Assembly (NCBI RefSeq): GCF_041909755.1
Contig: NZ_JAYRCW010000075.1
Span: forward strand, 1 to 12,345
Reading direction: 5' to 3'
DNA length: 12,345 bases
Source of the DNA: Sandaracinobacteroides sp041909755
GTDB lineage: Bacteria; Pseudomonadota; Alphaproteobacteria; Sphingomonadales; Sphingomonadaceae
Position numbers and translations under genes: made by a program. The notes beneath the pieces were generated by a model. It had not been told where the DNA came from. It saw only the letters and a program-made list of their open reading frames with translations, and did not search any database. Below, piece after piece: positions 1 to 5,926 of this stretch (position 1 is the stretch's first letter; each line of letters begins with the position of its first letter).

Positions 1-239
1 AGCGCAGTCGCCACCACCTCGGCGAACCCGGGGGAGAGGCGCATCGCGGTTCCGGCCGCCGCCCGGTTGAAGCGCGAAATTTCCGAATCCGCAGCCCACA
101 GACTCGATTCGGAAGTCACGGCATCCAGAATCGACTGCACCAGCGGCCGCGGATCGGCCGGGCCGCCGGCGATCGCCAGCGTCCAGTCCGTGCCCATCGT
201 CTCGCCGCCCAGCCGCCTGACGGCCACCCCGCACGCCAT
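1..239 (-). CDS. apbE: FAD:protein FMN transferase, ApbE family (3' part outside window)
   Basis: ApbE enzymes transfer FMN from FAD to a threonine of target proteins. About 79 N-terminal residues are visible. They contain the family signatures GETMGTDW (residues 12-19) and SEISRFN (52-58), which in ApbE belong to the flavin-binding N-terminal half. The metal and catalytic residues lie beyond the window edge. I chose the ATG at 239 because the frame is open further upstream, past the end of the DUF4198 gene, but offers no ATG, GTG or TTG. The gap to the DUF4198 stop is 62 bp, so it is probably the last visible gene of the same operon. Oddly, neither this start nor the upstream reading looks like a signal peptide or lipobox, although many ApbE proteins are exported. 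Family assignment is firm; the exact start is uncertain. Confidence 0.85.
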   Translation of the reverse strand, partial: MACGVAVRRLGGETMGTDWTLAIAGGPADPRPLVQSILDAVTSESSLWAADSEISRFNRAAAGTAMRLSPGFAEVVATA

Positions 240-301
240 CGCCCGGAACAGGGCGGGCGAAAGATCAGGCGCAATGGCGACCCTGGGTTCGAAATCCAGC
301 G

Positions 302-1117
302 TCAGGGGGCCAGCACTTCCAGCGTGGTGATGTAGGTGAGCCGCCGCTGCGTCGCGCCCGGCACGCTGGCGTTGCCGTCCTGCAGCTGGGCTTCCAGCCA
401 GTACATGCCCGGCGCGGGGAATTCGATCGTCAGCACGCCGTTCGCATCGGTCTTCAGCGTGCGGTCGTTCAGCTTGTCGCGATAGCGCACGCCGCCCGGC
501 ACCACTTCCACGTCGATCCCGGCGGCGGGCTTGCCATCCGCCAGGAAGCGCAGCTTCGCCGGTTCGCCCGAAACCAGGTCGTTCGGGTGGGTCAGCCATT
601 CCACTTCCAGCCCCTTGCCCGTGGGCTTCAGCACCGTGTTGGTGGGCGCGCCTGCGGTCACGAAGATCTCGTTGCGGCTGCTGTTCTCGCTGATCTGCAC
701 GTCGGTTGCGCCGGCGGGGATCAGCTTTGCAAGGTCGGCGGCGGCCGCGCCGCGCGGCAGGCGCTTCTGTTCGCCGTTCAGCTTGTAGCTGCCCATGATG
801 CCCGCCATCGAGGTGCCGATCTTCCAGGTGCCCTGTTGATTCAGCTCCACGTCGAACACGCTGCGGTATCGGCCGGTGGCGGGGTTCTGCATCTTCCCCT
901 CCGTGCCGTCGGGCTGCCAGACCTTCACATTGTCCAGCCGCATCGGCACATGCTCGAAATAGAAGAGGTCGTTGGACACGGCGGCGTCCACCGTCACCCA
1001 GGCCTTGTCGCCCGACAGCACTGTGGCGGACGGGTGCAGCCACTGGCGATGCGCCAGCGACGGGGTGGCGGACAGACCCGCCAGCAGGGCGGCGACAAGA
1101 ATCGATTTGCGGAGCAT
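302..1117 (-). CDS. Secreted DUF4198 domain protein
   Basis: A 271-residue protein with a clear Sec signal peptide (KSILVAALLAGLSATPSLA, cleavage predicted after A22), so it should act in the periplasm. The mature protein would begin HRQWLHP, giving histidines at mature positions 1 and 6. The rest reads as beta-rich, Ig-like segments, with a C-terminal carboxypeptidase-regulatory-like piece near residues 190-265. DUF4198 proteins are generally linked to metal uptake or handling, but no activity is established that I can assign here. An SD-like GGGAGAGAG precedes the ATG at good spacing. The gap to the upstream DUF2271 gene is 22 bp, which indicates one operon. The company of PepSY, DUF2271 and ApbE genes suggests a part in extracytoplasmic iron or flavin redox chemistry; this is inference. 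Confidence 0.85.
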   Translation of the reverse strand: MLRKSILVAALLAGLSATPSLAHRQWLHPSATVLSGDKAWVTVDAAVSNDLFYFEHVPMRLDNVKVWQPDGTEGKMQNPATGRYRSVFDVELNQQGTWKIGTSMAGIMGSYKLNGEQKRLPRGAAAADLAKLIPAGATDVQISENSSRNEIFVTAGAPTNTVLKPTGKGLEVEWLTHPNDLVSGEPAKLRFLADGKPAAGIDVEVVPGGVRYRDKLNDRTLKTDANGVLTIEFPAPGMYWLEAQLQDGNASVPGATQRRLTYITTLEVLAP

Positions 1118-1139
1118 CAGTCTCTCTCCCGTTCGGATT

Positions 1140-1652
1140 TCAGCGCTTCGGCGTCAGGGTTGCGGCGCCCAGTTCGGTGGTGCCGGCGGCCTTCGCCACC
1201 GCGCCGGGTTTCGGCGGCCACTGGAAGGGCAGGCGAATGAGTTCCCGGCCGCCGACTTCGCGCGCAGCCTCGATCACCAGTTCATACTGGCCGGGTGCCA
1301 GCTTCCCCAGCGGCCCCTGCCCTTCGGAGAAGCTGATCCGGTGGGTGCCGGGCGCGCGGGTCGCGCCTGAAACGCCATCCACCGGAAACGTCAGCGTGCG
1401 CCCCGATTTCCGCCACCAGGTGCGGACGTCGCGCAGCCACTTCTCGCCTTCGCGGTCCTTCAGCTTCGTGTCGTACCAGACAGCCAGCGTCTTCGCTTCG
1501 CCGCCCGCCGGTTCGATCCAGATCGCCACATAGGGGCGGTGATATTCCGCCACCTTCAGTGTGGGGATGGTGAGCGAGAGATCGAGCCCGGCGGCAAGCG
1601 CCGGCGACGTCGCCAGCAGCAGCACGGGGGCGGAAAGCAGGTCTGTTCGCAT
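1140..1652 (-). CDS. Secreted DUF2271 protein, candidate flavinylated periplasmic protein
   Basis: A 170-residue protein with an N-terminal signal peptide (cleavage expected after A20 in SPALA|AG). The DUF2271 signature runs from the EYHRPYVAIWIEP region (residues 36-48) through KWLRDVRTWWRKSGR (71-85) to GQYELVIEAARE (121-132). Within it lies DGVSGAT (residues 92-98, bases 1359-1379). This closely resembles the S/T-G-A-T motif on which ApbE attaches FMN in NqrC and RnfG, with T98 as the candidate acceptor. I prefer the ATG at 1652 to the TTG immediately upstream (1655). The SD AGGGGAA overlaps the stop codon of the PepSY gene, so the two are probably translationally coupled. The function is unproven; a flavin-carrying electron acceptor for the PepSY protein fits the context. 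Confidence 0.85.
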   Translation of the reverse strand: MRTDLLSAPVLLLATSPALAAGLDLSLTIPTLKVAEYHRPYVAIWIEPAGGEAKTLAVWYDTKLKDREGEKWLRDVRTWWRKSGRTLTFPVDGVSGATRAPGTHRISFSEGQGPLGKLAPGQYELVIEAAREVGGRELIRLPFQWPPKPGAVAKAAGTTELGAATLTPKR

Positions 1653-1661
1653 CAAATTCCC

Positions 1662-2339
1662 CTAGTGGATGAAGAACATCGCCAGCAGCAGCGGGATCAG
1701 CAGCCCCAGCCCCACCAGCGGCCATGTGGACGGCCGGCGGTGCGCGTGCAGCCACAGCAGCACGAGGCCGGTCAGCGCGAACACCAGCGAGGCGACCGCG
1801 AAGATGTCGATGAACCAGCCCCAGGCCGGGCCGGTGTTGCGGCCCTTGTGCAGGTCGTTGAGGTAGGAAACCGCCCCGCGCGAGCTGGTTTCGGCCAGAA
1901 CCTCGCCGGTTTCCCGGTCGATGGAGACCCAGCCGTCGCCGCCGGGGCGCGGCAGGGACAGATAGATTTCGTCGGCGGACCATTCCGCCGTGCCGCGCGG
2001 CTTCACCGACAGTTCCGATCTGAGCCAGCCGTCAAGCTCGGGCGGCAGCGGCCTGTCTTCCTTCCCGGCGCGCTCTCCCGGCTTCACCGCGACCAGCGGC
2101 AGCAGCGCATCGGGCAGCTGCGCGGCCCGTTCGGTGGTGACGGGCTGCCCCTCGATCTGGCCGGCATGGTTCAGGGTGATCCCGGTGATCGTGAACAGCA
2201 GCAGCCCGAAGAGGCTGACCGCCGAGCTGATCCAGTGCCATGTGTGCAGCTGCTTCAGCCAGAAGGCGCGCTTCGCCTTCGCGGACGGCGCGGACGGGCG
2301 CTTCACGGCCTCAGGCGGGGGGGCGGATGTCCCGTGCAT
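1662..2339 (-). CDS. PepSY-associated transmembrane protein (COG3295-like)
   Basis: A 225-residue inner-membrane protein with three predicted helices (about residues 36-57, 172-197 and 205-223) and a periplasmic loop between the first two that carries a PepSY-like domain (about 65-155, including DGWVSIDRETGEVLAE). Histidines near the membrane faces (H32, H35, H58, H164, H198, H200) could ligate heme or metal. The motif LNDLHKGRNTG (160-170) is typical of this family. Related PepSY membrane proteins act as reductases; Pseudomonas FpvG, for example, reduces ferric pyoverdine in the periplasm. It is the first gene of a four-gene operon, and the start codon lies 30 bp from a Fur-like box (2370-2384). 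The SD is weak (GCAGG). Membrane topology is clear; the electron-transfer role is inferred from relatives and neighbours. Confidence 0.85.
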   Translation of the reverse strand: MHGTSAPPPEAVKRPSAPSAKAKRAFWLKQLHTWHWISSAVSLFGLLLFTITGITLNHAGQIEGQPVTTERAAQLPDALLPLVAVKPGERAGKEDRPLPPELDGWLRSELSVKPRGTAEWSADEIYLSLPRPGGDGWVSIDRETGEVLAETSSRGAVSYLNDLHKGRNTGPAWGWFIDIFAVASLVFALTGLVLLWLHAHRRPSTWPLVGLGLLIPLLLAMFFIH

Positions 2340-2369
2340 GGGGGCCTGCTATCGCTGCGGCGCGATAAA

Positions 2370-2384
2370 TGCAACTCACTCGCA
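2370..2384 (-). promoter_or_regulatory. Fur-like operator upstream of the PepSY operon
   Basis: On the minus strand this reads TGCGAGTGAGTTGCA, an imperfect dyad of the form TGCRA-N5-TTGCA and compatible with the 7-1-7 arrangement of Fur boxes. It ends 30 bp before the PepSY start codon. Two other copies of the same pattern occur in front of tonB and the receptor gene at nearly the same distance. Binding by Fur itself is inferred; another iron regulator is possible. Confidence 0.65.
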
Positions 2385-2402
2385 AAAGCATGGCCTCCAT
2401 GC
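2384..2402 (-). terminator. Possible intrinsic terminator after the ABA4-like gene
   Basis: Read on the minus strand, GCATGG-AGG-CCATGC forms a 6-bp stem with a 3-nt loop, directly followed by TTTT. It lies 11 bp beyond the stop of the ABA4-like gene. A second, GC-rich inverted repeat (2401-2411 with 2419-2430, one bulged C) overlaps the stop codon. Both would help keep this transcript from running into the Fur-boxed operon downstream. The stem is short, so the call is moderate. Confidence 0.4.
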
Positions 2403-2412
2403 CCGGCGCGCA

Positions 2413-2847
2413 TCAGCGGCGCGCCCGGGCCACCGCGGCCGCCAGCAGATGGAGCAGCAGGCCGACAGGACCCGCCATCAGCGTCAGCGCCAGCAGCGGC
2501 ACCAGCAGCCAGTGCGGAACCCCGGCGCGCGGGGCGTCCTCTGCCATCCAGCTGCCCACGAACAGGTCGAACGCCAGGAAATGCACCCATCCGGCCAGCA
2601 TCGCCTCCCGGCGGGAGAGCAGCGCCACCACGCCGTCCAGCGTGCCGAACCCCGCCCCTTCGGGAAGCCCCGGCCCGGCAATCAGCCCGCGCGCCAGCAG
2701 CAACAGATAGATTGCGCAGACAGCGGCCGAGGCGAATCGCGCGGCCATCACCAGCGCCTCCCGCCGGAGCGGCGCCAGCAGCAGCGCCGCCCAGCCGGCC
2801 ATCACGATCCAGTTGGCGACCGAAAAGACGAAATCGGCCTGTTGCAT
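2413..2847 (-). CDS. ABA4-like integral membrane protein (DUF4281)
   Basis: A 144-residue protein with four predicted membrane helices (about residues 6-26, 36-56, 80-102 and 112-135). The motif GWVHFLAFDLFVGSW (86-100), followed by a loop and then AGPVGLLLH (125-133), is characteristic of the ABA4-like family. Plant ABA4 is needed for neoxanthin formation; the role of bacterial relatives is not settled, though carotenoid-rich sphingomonads make a carotenoid link worth considering. The ATG at 2847 is preceded by GGGGAA at good spacing. The open frame continues upstream through the antisense of the Rid gene, but the protein-like part starts here. The gene is divergent from the Rid gene with only 30 bp between start codons. 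Confidence 0.8.
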   Translation of the reverse strand: MQQADFVFSVANWIVMAGWAALLLAPLRREALVMAARFASAAVCAIYLLLLARGLIAGPGLPEGAGFGTLDGVVALLSRREAMLAGWVHFLAFDLFVGSWMAEDAPRAGVPHWLLVPLLALTLMAGPVGLLLHLLAAAVARARR

Positions 2848-2877
2848 CCCCGTTCCCCCGCGTCCAAACCGCCGGCC

Positions 2878-3276
2878 ATGTCCAGCAAGCCCCGCACCAC
2901 CCATTCCTCCGGCTCGCCGTTCGAGTCCAGCATCGGCTTTTCCCGCGCGGTGCGCATCGGCAACCGCATCCTCGTGTCCGGCACCGCGCCCGTCGAGCCG
3001 GACGGCAGCAGCACGCCCGGCGACGCGGCGGCGCAGGCGCGCCGCTGCCTCGCCATCATCGTCGAATCGGTGGAAGCGCTGGGCGGCACGGCCGCAGACG
3101 TGGTGCGCACCCGCATGTTCCTGACCGACCCGGCCGACGCCGCCGCCGTGGGGGAGGCGCATGGCGCCGTGTTCGGTGCGATCCGCCCGGCCGCCACCAT
3201 GGTCGCCGGCGCAGTGCTGCTGCGCCCCGAATGGCGGGTGGAGATCGAGGCGGAAGCCGAGGTTGCCGGTGACTGA
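2878..3276 (+). CDS. Rid-family (RidA/YjgF-like) protein lacking the usual catalytic arginine
   Basis: A 132-residue protein, the usual Rid length, with the family pattern RIGNRILVSGTAPV (26-39), AAQARRCLAIIVESVEALGG (51-70), DVVRTRMFLTDP (74-85) and a final VEIEAEAEV. RidA enzymes hydrolyse reactive enamine/imine intermediates released by PLP enzymes. At the position of the E. coli RidA arginine (PARSC context) this protein reads PAATM, so the residue needed for imine deaminase activity is replaced by alanine (A106). That places it with the arginine-less Rid subfamilies, whose function is unclear. The aminotransferase gene overlaps its 3' end, which indicates co-translation and a shared pathway. 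No convincing SD precedes the ATG. Confidence 0.85.
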   Translation: MSSKPRTTHSSGSPFESSIGFSRAVRIGNRILVSGTAPVEPDGSSTPGDAAAQARRCLAIIVESVEALGGTAADVVRTRMFLTDPADAAAVGEAHGAVFGAIRPAATMVAGAVLLRPEWRVEIEAEAEVAGD

Positions 3277-4423
3277 GCCGCTGCTGTCCACCCGGGCGCG
3301 CAGCCTTGCCGCCGTGGGCCAGGCGAGCAGCTGGGCGATCGCCGATGAAGGCCTGCGCCGCGTGGCCGCAGGCGAGGACATCCTGCTGCTGACGCTGGGC
3401 GACCCTGTCTGCCCGCCGCACCCTGCGATCGTCGCGGCGACGAAGGCCGGGCTGGATGCCGGGCGCACCCATTATACACCCCTGCACGGCGAGCCCGCCC
3501 TGCGCGCCGCCATTGCCCGCAGCGAGGGCTGCGCCGCCGACGAGGTAATGGTGATGCCCGGCGCCCAGCACGCCGGCCTCGCCGTGCTGACCCTGATCGT
3601 GGGGGAAGGCGACGAGGTGATCCTGTCGGACCCCTTCTATGCCACCTATCCCGGCGTGGTGGCGGCGACGGGGGCGAGCGCCGTGCGCGTGGCCGCCCGC
3701 GCCGACCTTTCGACGGACGTGGACGCGATCGAGGCGGCGATCACGCCGCGCACCCGCTGCCTGTTCCTGAACAGCCCGGCGAACCCTTCGGGCACGGCGC
3801 TGTCGGTGCAGGATTACCAGCGCCTGTCGCGGCTGTGCGAGCAGCACAACCTGTGGCTGGTGGTGGACGAGGTCTATGCCCATTTCCGCTTCGACGGGCA
3901 GGATGTGCGCGCCTGGCAGCACGGGCCCGCAGGTCGCACCGTTTCCCTCAACAGCCTGTCGAAAAGCCATGCGATGACGGGCTATCGCGTCGGCTGGGCA
4001 GTCGCGCCCGGGCGGCTGATCGCCGCGCTTGGCGACTGGAGCGCGGCGGCGCTGTTCGGCGTGAGCCAGTTCATCCAGGATGCGGCGGTCACGGCGCTGT
4101 CCCTGCCGGAATCCGAACTGGCCCCCTATCGGCAGGCCTTCCGTGCGCGCGCGCAGCAGGTGGTGGCGCGCGCCAACGCGCTTCAGGGCCTGACGGCGAC
4201 GATGCCGGCGGGCGGGATGTTCGTGATGCTAGATTGCCGGGGCGTGGAGCCCGACGACCAGCGCTTCGCACGGCGGCTGCTGGACGAGGCGAAGGTGGGC
4301 GTGGTGCCGGGCAGCGGCTTCGGCGAAGGCGGGCGCGGCCATGTCCGCATCAGCCTGACGCCCGAGGCGGAGACGCTGGACCTGGCGTTCGACCGGATCG
4401 CGGCCTTCATCGCCCGCGACTGA
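3269..4423 (+). CDS. PLP-dependent class I/II aminotransferase, AruH-like
   Basis: A 384-residue fold-type I aminotransferase. It shows LLTLGDP (residues 40-46), NSPANPSG (168-175, N172 contacting the cofactor), VVDEVY (198-203, with the PLP-ring aspartate D200 and Y203), SLSKSHAMTGYRVGW (229-243, Schiff-base lysine K232) and HVRISL (358-363, carboxylate-binding R360). The SLSKSHAMTG..VGW stretch and overall layout recall Pseudomonas arginine:pyruvate transaminase AruH from memory, but substrate cannot be read from sequence. I chose GTG at 3269: GAGG lies six bases before it and it overlaps the Rid stop by eight bases. TTG at 3263 is an alternative. The length is normal for the family. Expression is probably coupled to the Rid gene. 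Confidence 0.9.
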   Translation: MTEPLLSTRARSLAAVGQASSWAIADEGLRRVAAGEDILLLTLGDPVCPPHPAIVAATKAGLDAGRTHYTPLHGEPALRAAIARSEGCAADEVMVMPGAQHAGLAVLTLIVGEGDEVILSDPFYATYPGVVAATGASAVRVAARADLSTDVDAIEAAITPRTRCLFLNSPANPSGTALSVQDYQRLSRLCEQHNLWLVVDEVYAHFRFDGQDVRAWQHGPAGRTVSLNSLSKSHAMTGYRVGWAVAPGRLIAALGDWSAAALFGVSQFIQDAAVTALSLPESELAPYRQAFRARAQQVVARANALQGLTATMPAGGMFVMLDCRGVEPDDQRFARRLLDEAKVGVVPGSGFGEGGRGHVRISLTPEAETLDLAFDRIAAFIARD

Positions 4424-4440
4424 TGCGCTAGACCGGGCGC

Positions 4441-4815
4441 ATGACGACGAACCAGCCCCCCGTTCCGCAGAGCTTCGCGGAATTCTGGCCCTATTACATG
4501 GCGGCCCATCAGGACCGGCGGAACCGCAACATCCATTATGTGGGGTCGGCCGGGGGCCTTGCCGCGCTGGTGGCGCTGGCCGCCACGGGCACCTGGTGGC
4601 TGCTGCCGGCGGGCATCGTCTTTGGTTATGCCTGCGCCTGGATCGGGCACTTCCGCTTCGAGCACAACAAGCCCGCCACCTGGGTAAAGCCCTGGTGGAG
4701 CTTCATGGGTGACTGGCGGATGTTCTGGATGAAGATCAGCGGCCGCGAGGACGAGGCCGTGGCGCTGGGCCGGGGCCTGCCCGATATCGTGGAGATGGTG
4801 CGCGCAGCCCGCTGA
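4441..4815 (+). CDS. DUF962 / Mpo1-like membrane protein
   Basis: A 124-residue protein of the DUF962 (yeast YGL010w/Mpo1) family. Conserved blocks are HQDRRNRNIHYVG (residues 23-35) and GHFRFEHNKPATWVKPWWSFMGDWRM (from 69), with two hydrophobic helices between about 36 and 69. The histidines H23, H32, H70 and H75 match the conserved set thought to hold Fe(II) in Mpo1, which removes one carbon from 2-hydroxy fatty acids by alpha-oxidation. The gene starts 17 bp after the aminotransferase stop on the same strand, so it is probably the third gene of that operon. The SD is poor. The fatty-acid role in bacteria is inferred from the yeast enzyme. Confidence 0.85.
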   Translation: MTTNQPPVPQSFAEFWPYYMAAHQDRRNRNIHYVGSAGGLAALVALAATGTWWLLPAGIVFGYACAWIGHFRFEHNKPATWVKPWWSFMGDWRMFWMKISGREDEAVALGRGLPDIVEMVRAAR

Positions 4816-4826
4816 CGACCCCGGCG

Positions 4827-4860
4827 CTGGCACTCGCCCGGCGCGAGTGCTGCCAGTTTA
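4827..4860 (+). terminator. Hairpin after the Rid-aminotransferase-DUF962 operon
   Basis: GCACTCGC (4830-4837) pairs perfectly with GCGAGTGC (4843-4850) across a five-base loop, with extra pairing of the flanking CTG and CAG across a small bulge. TTTAT follows. It begins 11 bp after the DUF962 stop, where a terminator for the plus-strand operon is expected. The T-tract is short, so Rho-independent action is likely rather than certain. Confidence 0.55.
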
Positions 4861-4878
4861 TCGCATGAAATCAGCATC

Positions 4879-4907
4879 TTGATCTGAACTGAAATTCAGG
4901 GAACCAT
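4879..4907 (+). promoter_or_regulatory. Possible promoter region of the Usg-family gene
   Basis: The stretch 4856-4905 is distinctly AT-richer than its surroundings. TTGATC (4879-4884) and AACCAT (4902-4907) are separated by 17 bp, and an 11-bp palindrome CTGAAATTCAG (4889-4899) sits between them, with a further CTGAA directly before it. The -10 match is weak, so this is a tentative placement. Confidence 0.3.
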
Positions 4908-4933
4908 GCCGCTCCAGTCAAACGGAGACGGGG

Positions 4934-5224
4934 ATGCGGCAGATGGGGAAGGCGGCGGTCGATGACGGGTTCCGGCGGCAGATGGCGGGCTATGGCCTGC
5001 TGACGGCCGAGATCAGCTATTGGATGCCCGATCACCCCTGCCTGTTGCAGCAATATGTGTGGCAGACTTGGGATCTGGCCCCGGCCTTCCCGGAACTGTC
5101 GCGCTTCCTGGATCATTGGCGCCGCGAGATCGAGGCGACGATCCACGCCATCCGCGTCGCCCACCGAGACCTTGTCGGCCCGGCCGAGATCCGGGCGGTG
5201 GACGGGGTGATCCTGCTGAACTAG
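4934..5224 (+). CDS. usg: Usg family protein
   Basis: A 96-residue protein matching the alphaproteobacterial Usg family throughout: MAGYGLLTAEISYWMPDHP (residues 17-35), LLQQYVWQTWDLAPAFPEL (37-55), FLDHWRREIEATIHAIRVAH (58-77) and PAEIRAVDG (82-90). The name comes from a small gene found near trp genes in Caulobacter; no biochemical function is established. The start ATG has GGAG six bases upstream. The gene stands alone between the terminator of the preceding operon and the convergent PiuC-like gene, whose stop is only nine bases from its own. The short N-terminal stretch MRQMGKAAVDDG is variable. Confidence 0.85.
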   Translation: MRQMGKAAVDDGFRRQMAGYGLLTAEISYWMPDHPCLLQQYVWQTWDLAPAFPELSRFLDHWRREIEATIHAIRVAHRDLVGPAEIRAVDGVILLN

Positions 5225-5233
5225 CGCCCGGCC

Positions 5234-5917
5234 CTAGACCTCTGCCCAGCGGCGCAGGAGGTTGTGGTAGAGGCCGGTGAGGGCCACCACCTCAGGATCG
5301 TCGAGGCCGAGGCGTGCGGTGAGCTTCTGGATCGAGACATCCAGTTCATAGAGCGAGCGGCGGGCGGAATCGTCGCGCACCATGGATTGCAGCCACATGA
5401 AGGAGGCGATGCGTTCGCCGCGCGTGACGGGCGTGACCCGGTGCAGGCTGGACGAGGGGTAGAGCACCATGTGCCCGGCGGGCAGCTTCACCCGTTGTTC
5501 CCCGAACTGGCCCTCGATCACCAGCTCGCCGCCGTCATATTCGTCTGGCCCGGCAAGGAACAGCGTGGCGGACAGGTCAGTGCGGATACGGAACTCCGTG
5601 CCCGGCCGCGACCGGATGGCATTGTCCACATGGGTGCCGAACGCCTCGCCCACGCGATAGCGGTTGAAGAGCGGCGGAAACACCTTTGCCGGCAAGGCGG
5701 CTGCGATGAAGGCCGGGGTGCGCGAGAGGGCGGCCAGCACCCGCTGCGAAAGGTCGCGCGCCGCCGCGCCGTCTTCGGGCAGCTGCAGGTTGGATTTCGC
5801 CATTGCCGCCTGCGCGCCGGAGGTGGTGTTGCCATCCACCCACTGGGCCCCGGCCATCACGCGCCGGAACTGGGCGACTTCGTCCGCCGAGAGGACGTCG
5901 GGGATGGCGATGAGCAT
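5234..5917 (-). CDS. piuC: Fe(II)/2-oxoglutarate-dependent dioxygenase, PiuC/YbiX type (PKHD hydroxylase)
   Basis: A 227-residue cytoplasmic oxygenase of the PKHD-type hydroxylase family, at the standard length. The iron-binding triad is visible as H96-x-D98 (GTHVDNA) and H159 (SSSLHRVTPV), with R169 as the 2-oxoglutarate-binding arginine (RGERIASFMW). The C-terminal helical segment (about 180-227) is typical. E. coli ybiX and Pseudomonas piuC lie beside catecholate receptor genes (fiu, piuA) and are iron-regulated; the substrate is unknown. Here it follows tonB by nine bases, and its SD AAGG overlaps the tonB stop codon, so the two are co-translated. It probably shares the Fur-like control of tonB. 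Confidence 0.9.
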   Translation of the reverse strand: MLIAIPDVLSADEVAQFRRVMAGAQWVDGNTTSGAQAAMAKSNLQLPEDGAAARDLSQRVLAALSRTPAFIAAALPAKVFPPLFNRYRVGEAFGTHVDNAIRSRPGTEFRIRTDLSATLFLAGPDEYDGGELVIEGQFGEQRVKLPAGHMVLYPSSSLHRVTPVTRGERIASFMWLQSMVRDDSARRSLYELDVSIQKLTARLGLDDPEVVALTGLYHNLLRRWAEV

Positions 5918-5926
5918 TGGCGGGCC

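Noticed and set aside
1653..1655. TTG as the start of the DUF2271 gene
   Set aside because: An ATG follows immediately with better spacing to the SD AGGGGAA.
1539..3272. 577-codon open frame on the plus strand
   Set aside because: It runs antisense to the PepSY and ABA4-like genes; its translation is low-complexity Arg/Pro/Gln-rich and matches no family, as expected from GC-rich shadow frames.
3056..3970. 304-codon minus-strand frame opposite the Rid and aminotransferase genes
   Set aside because: No recognisable domain; the plus strand encodes a complete aminotransferase with all key residues.
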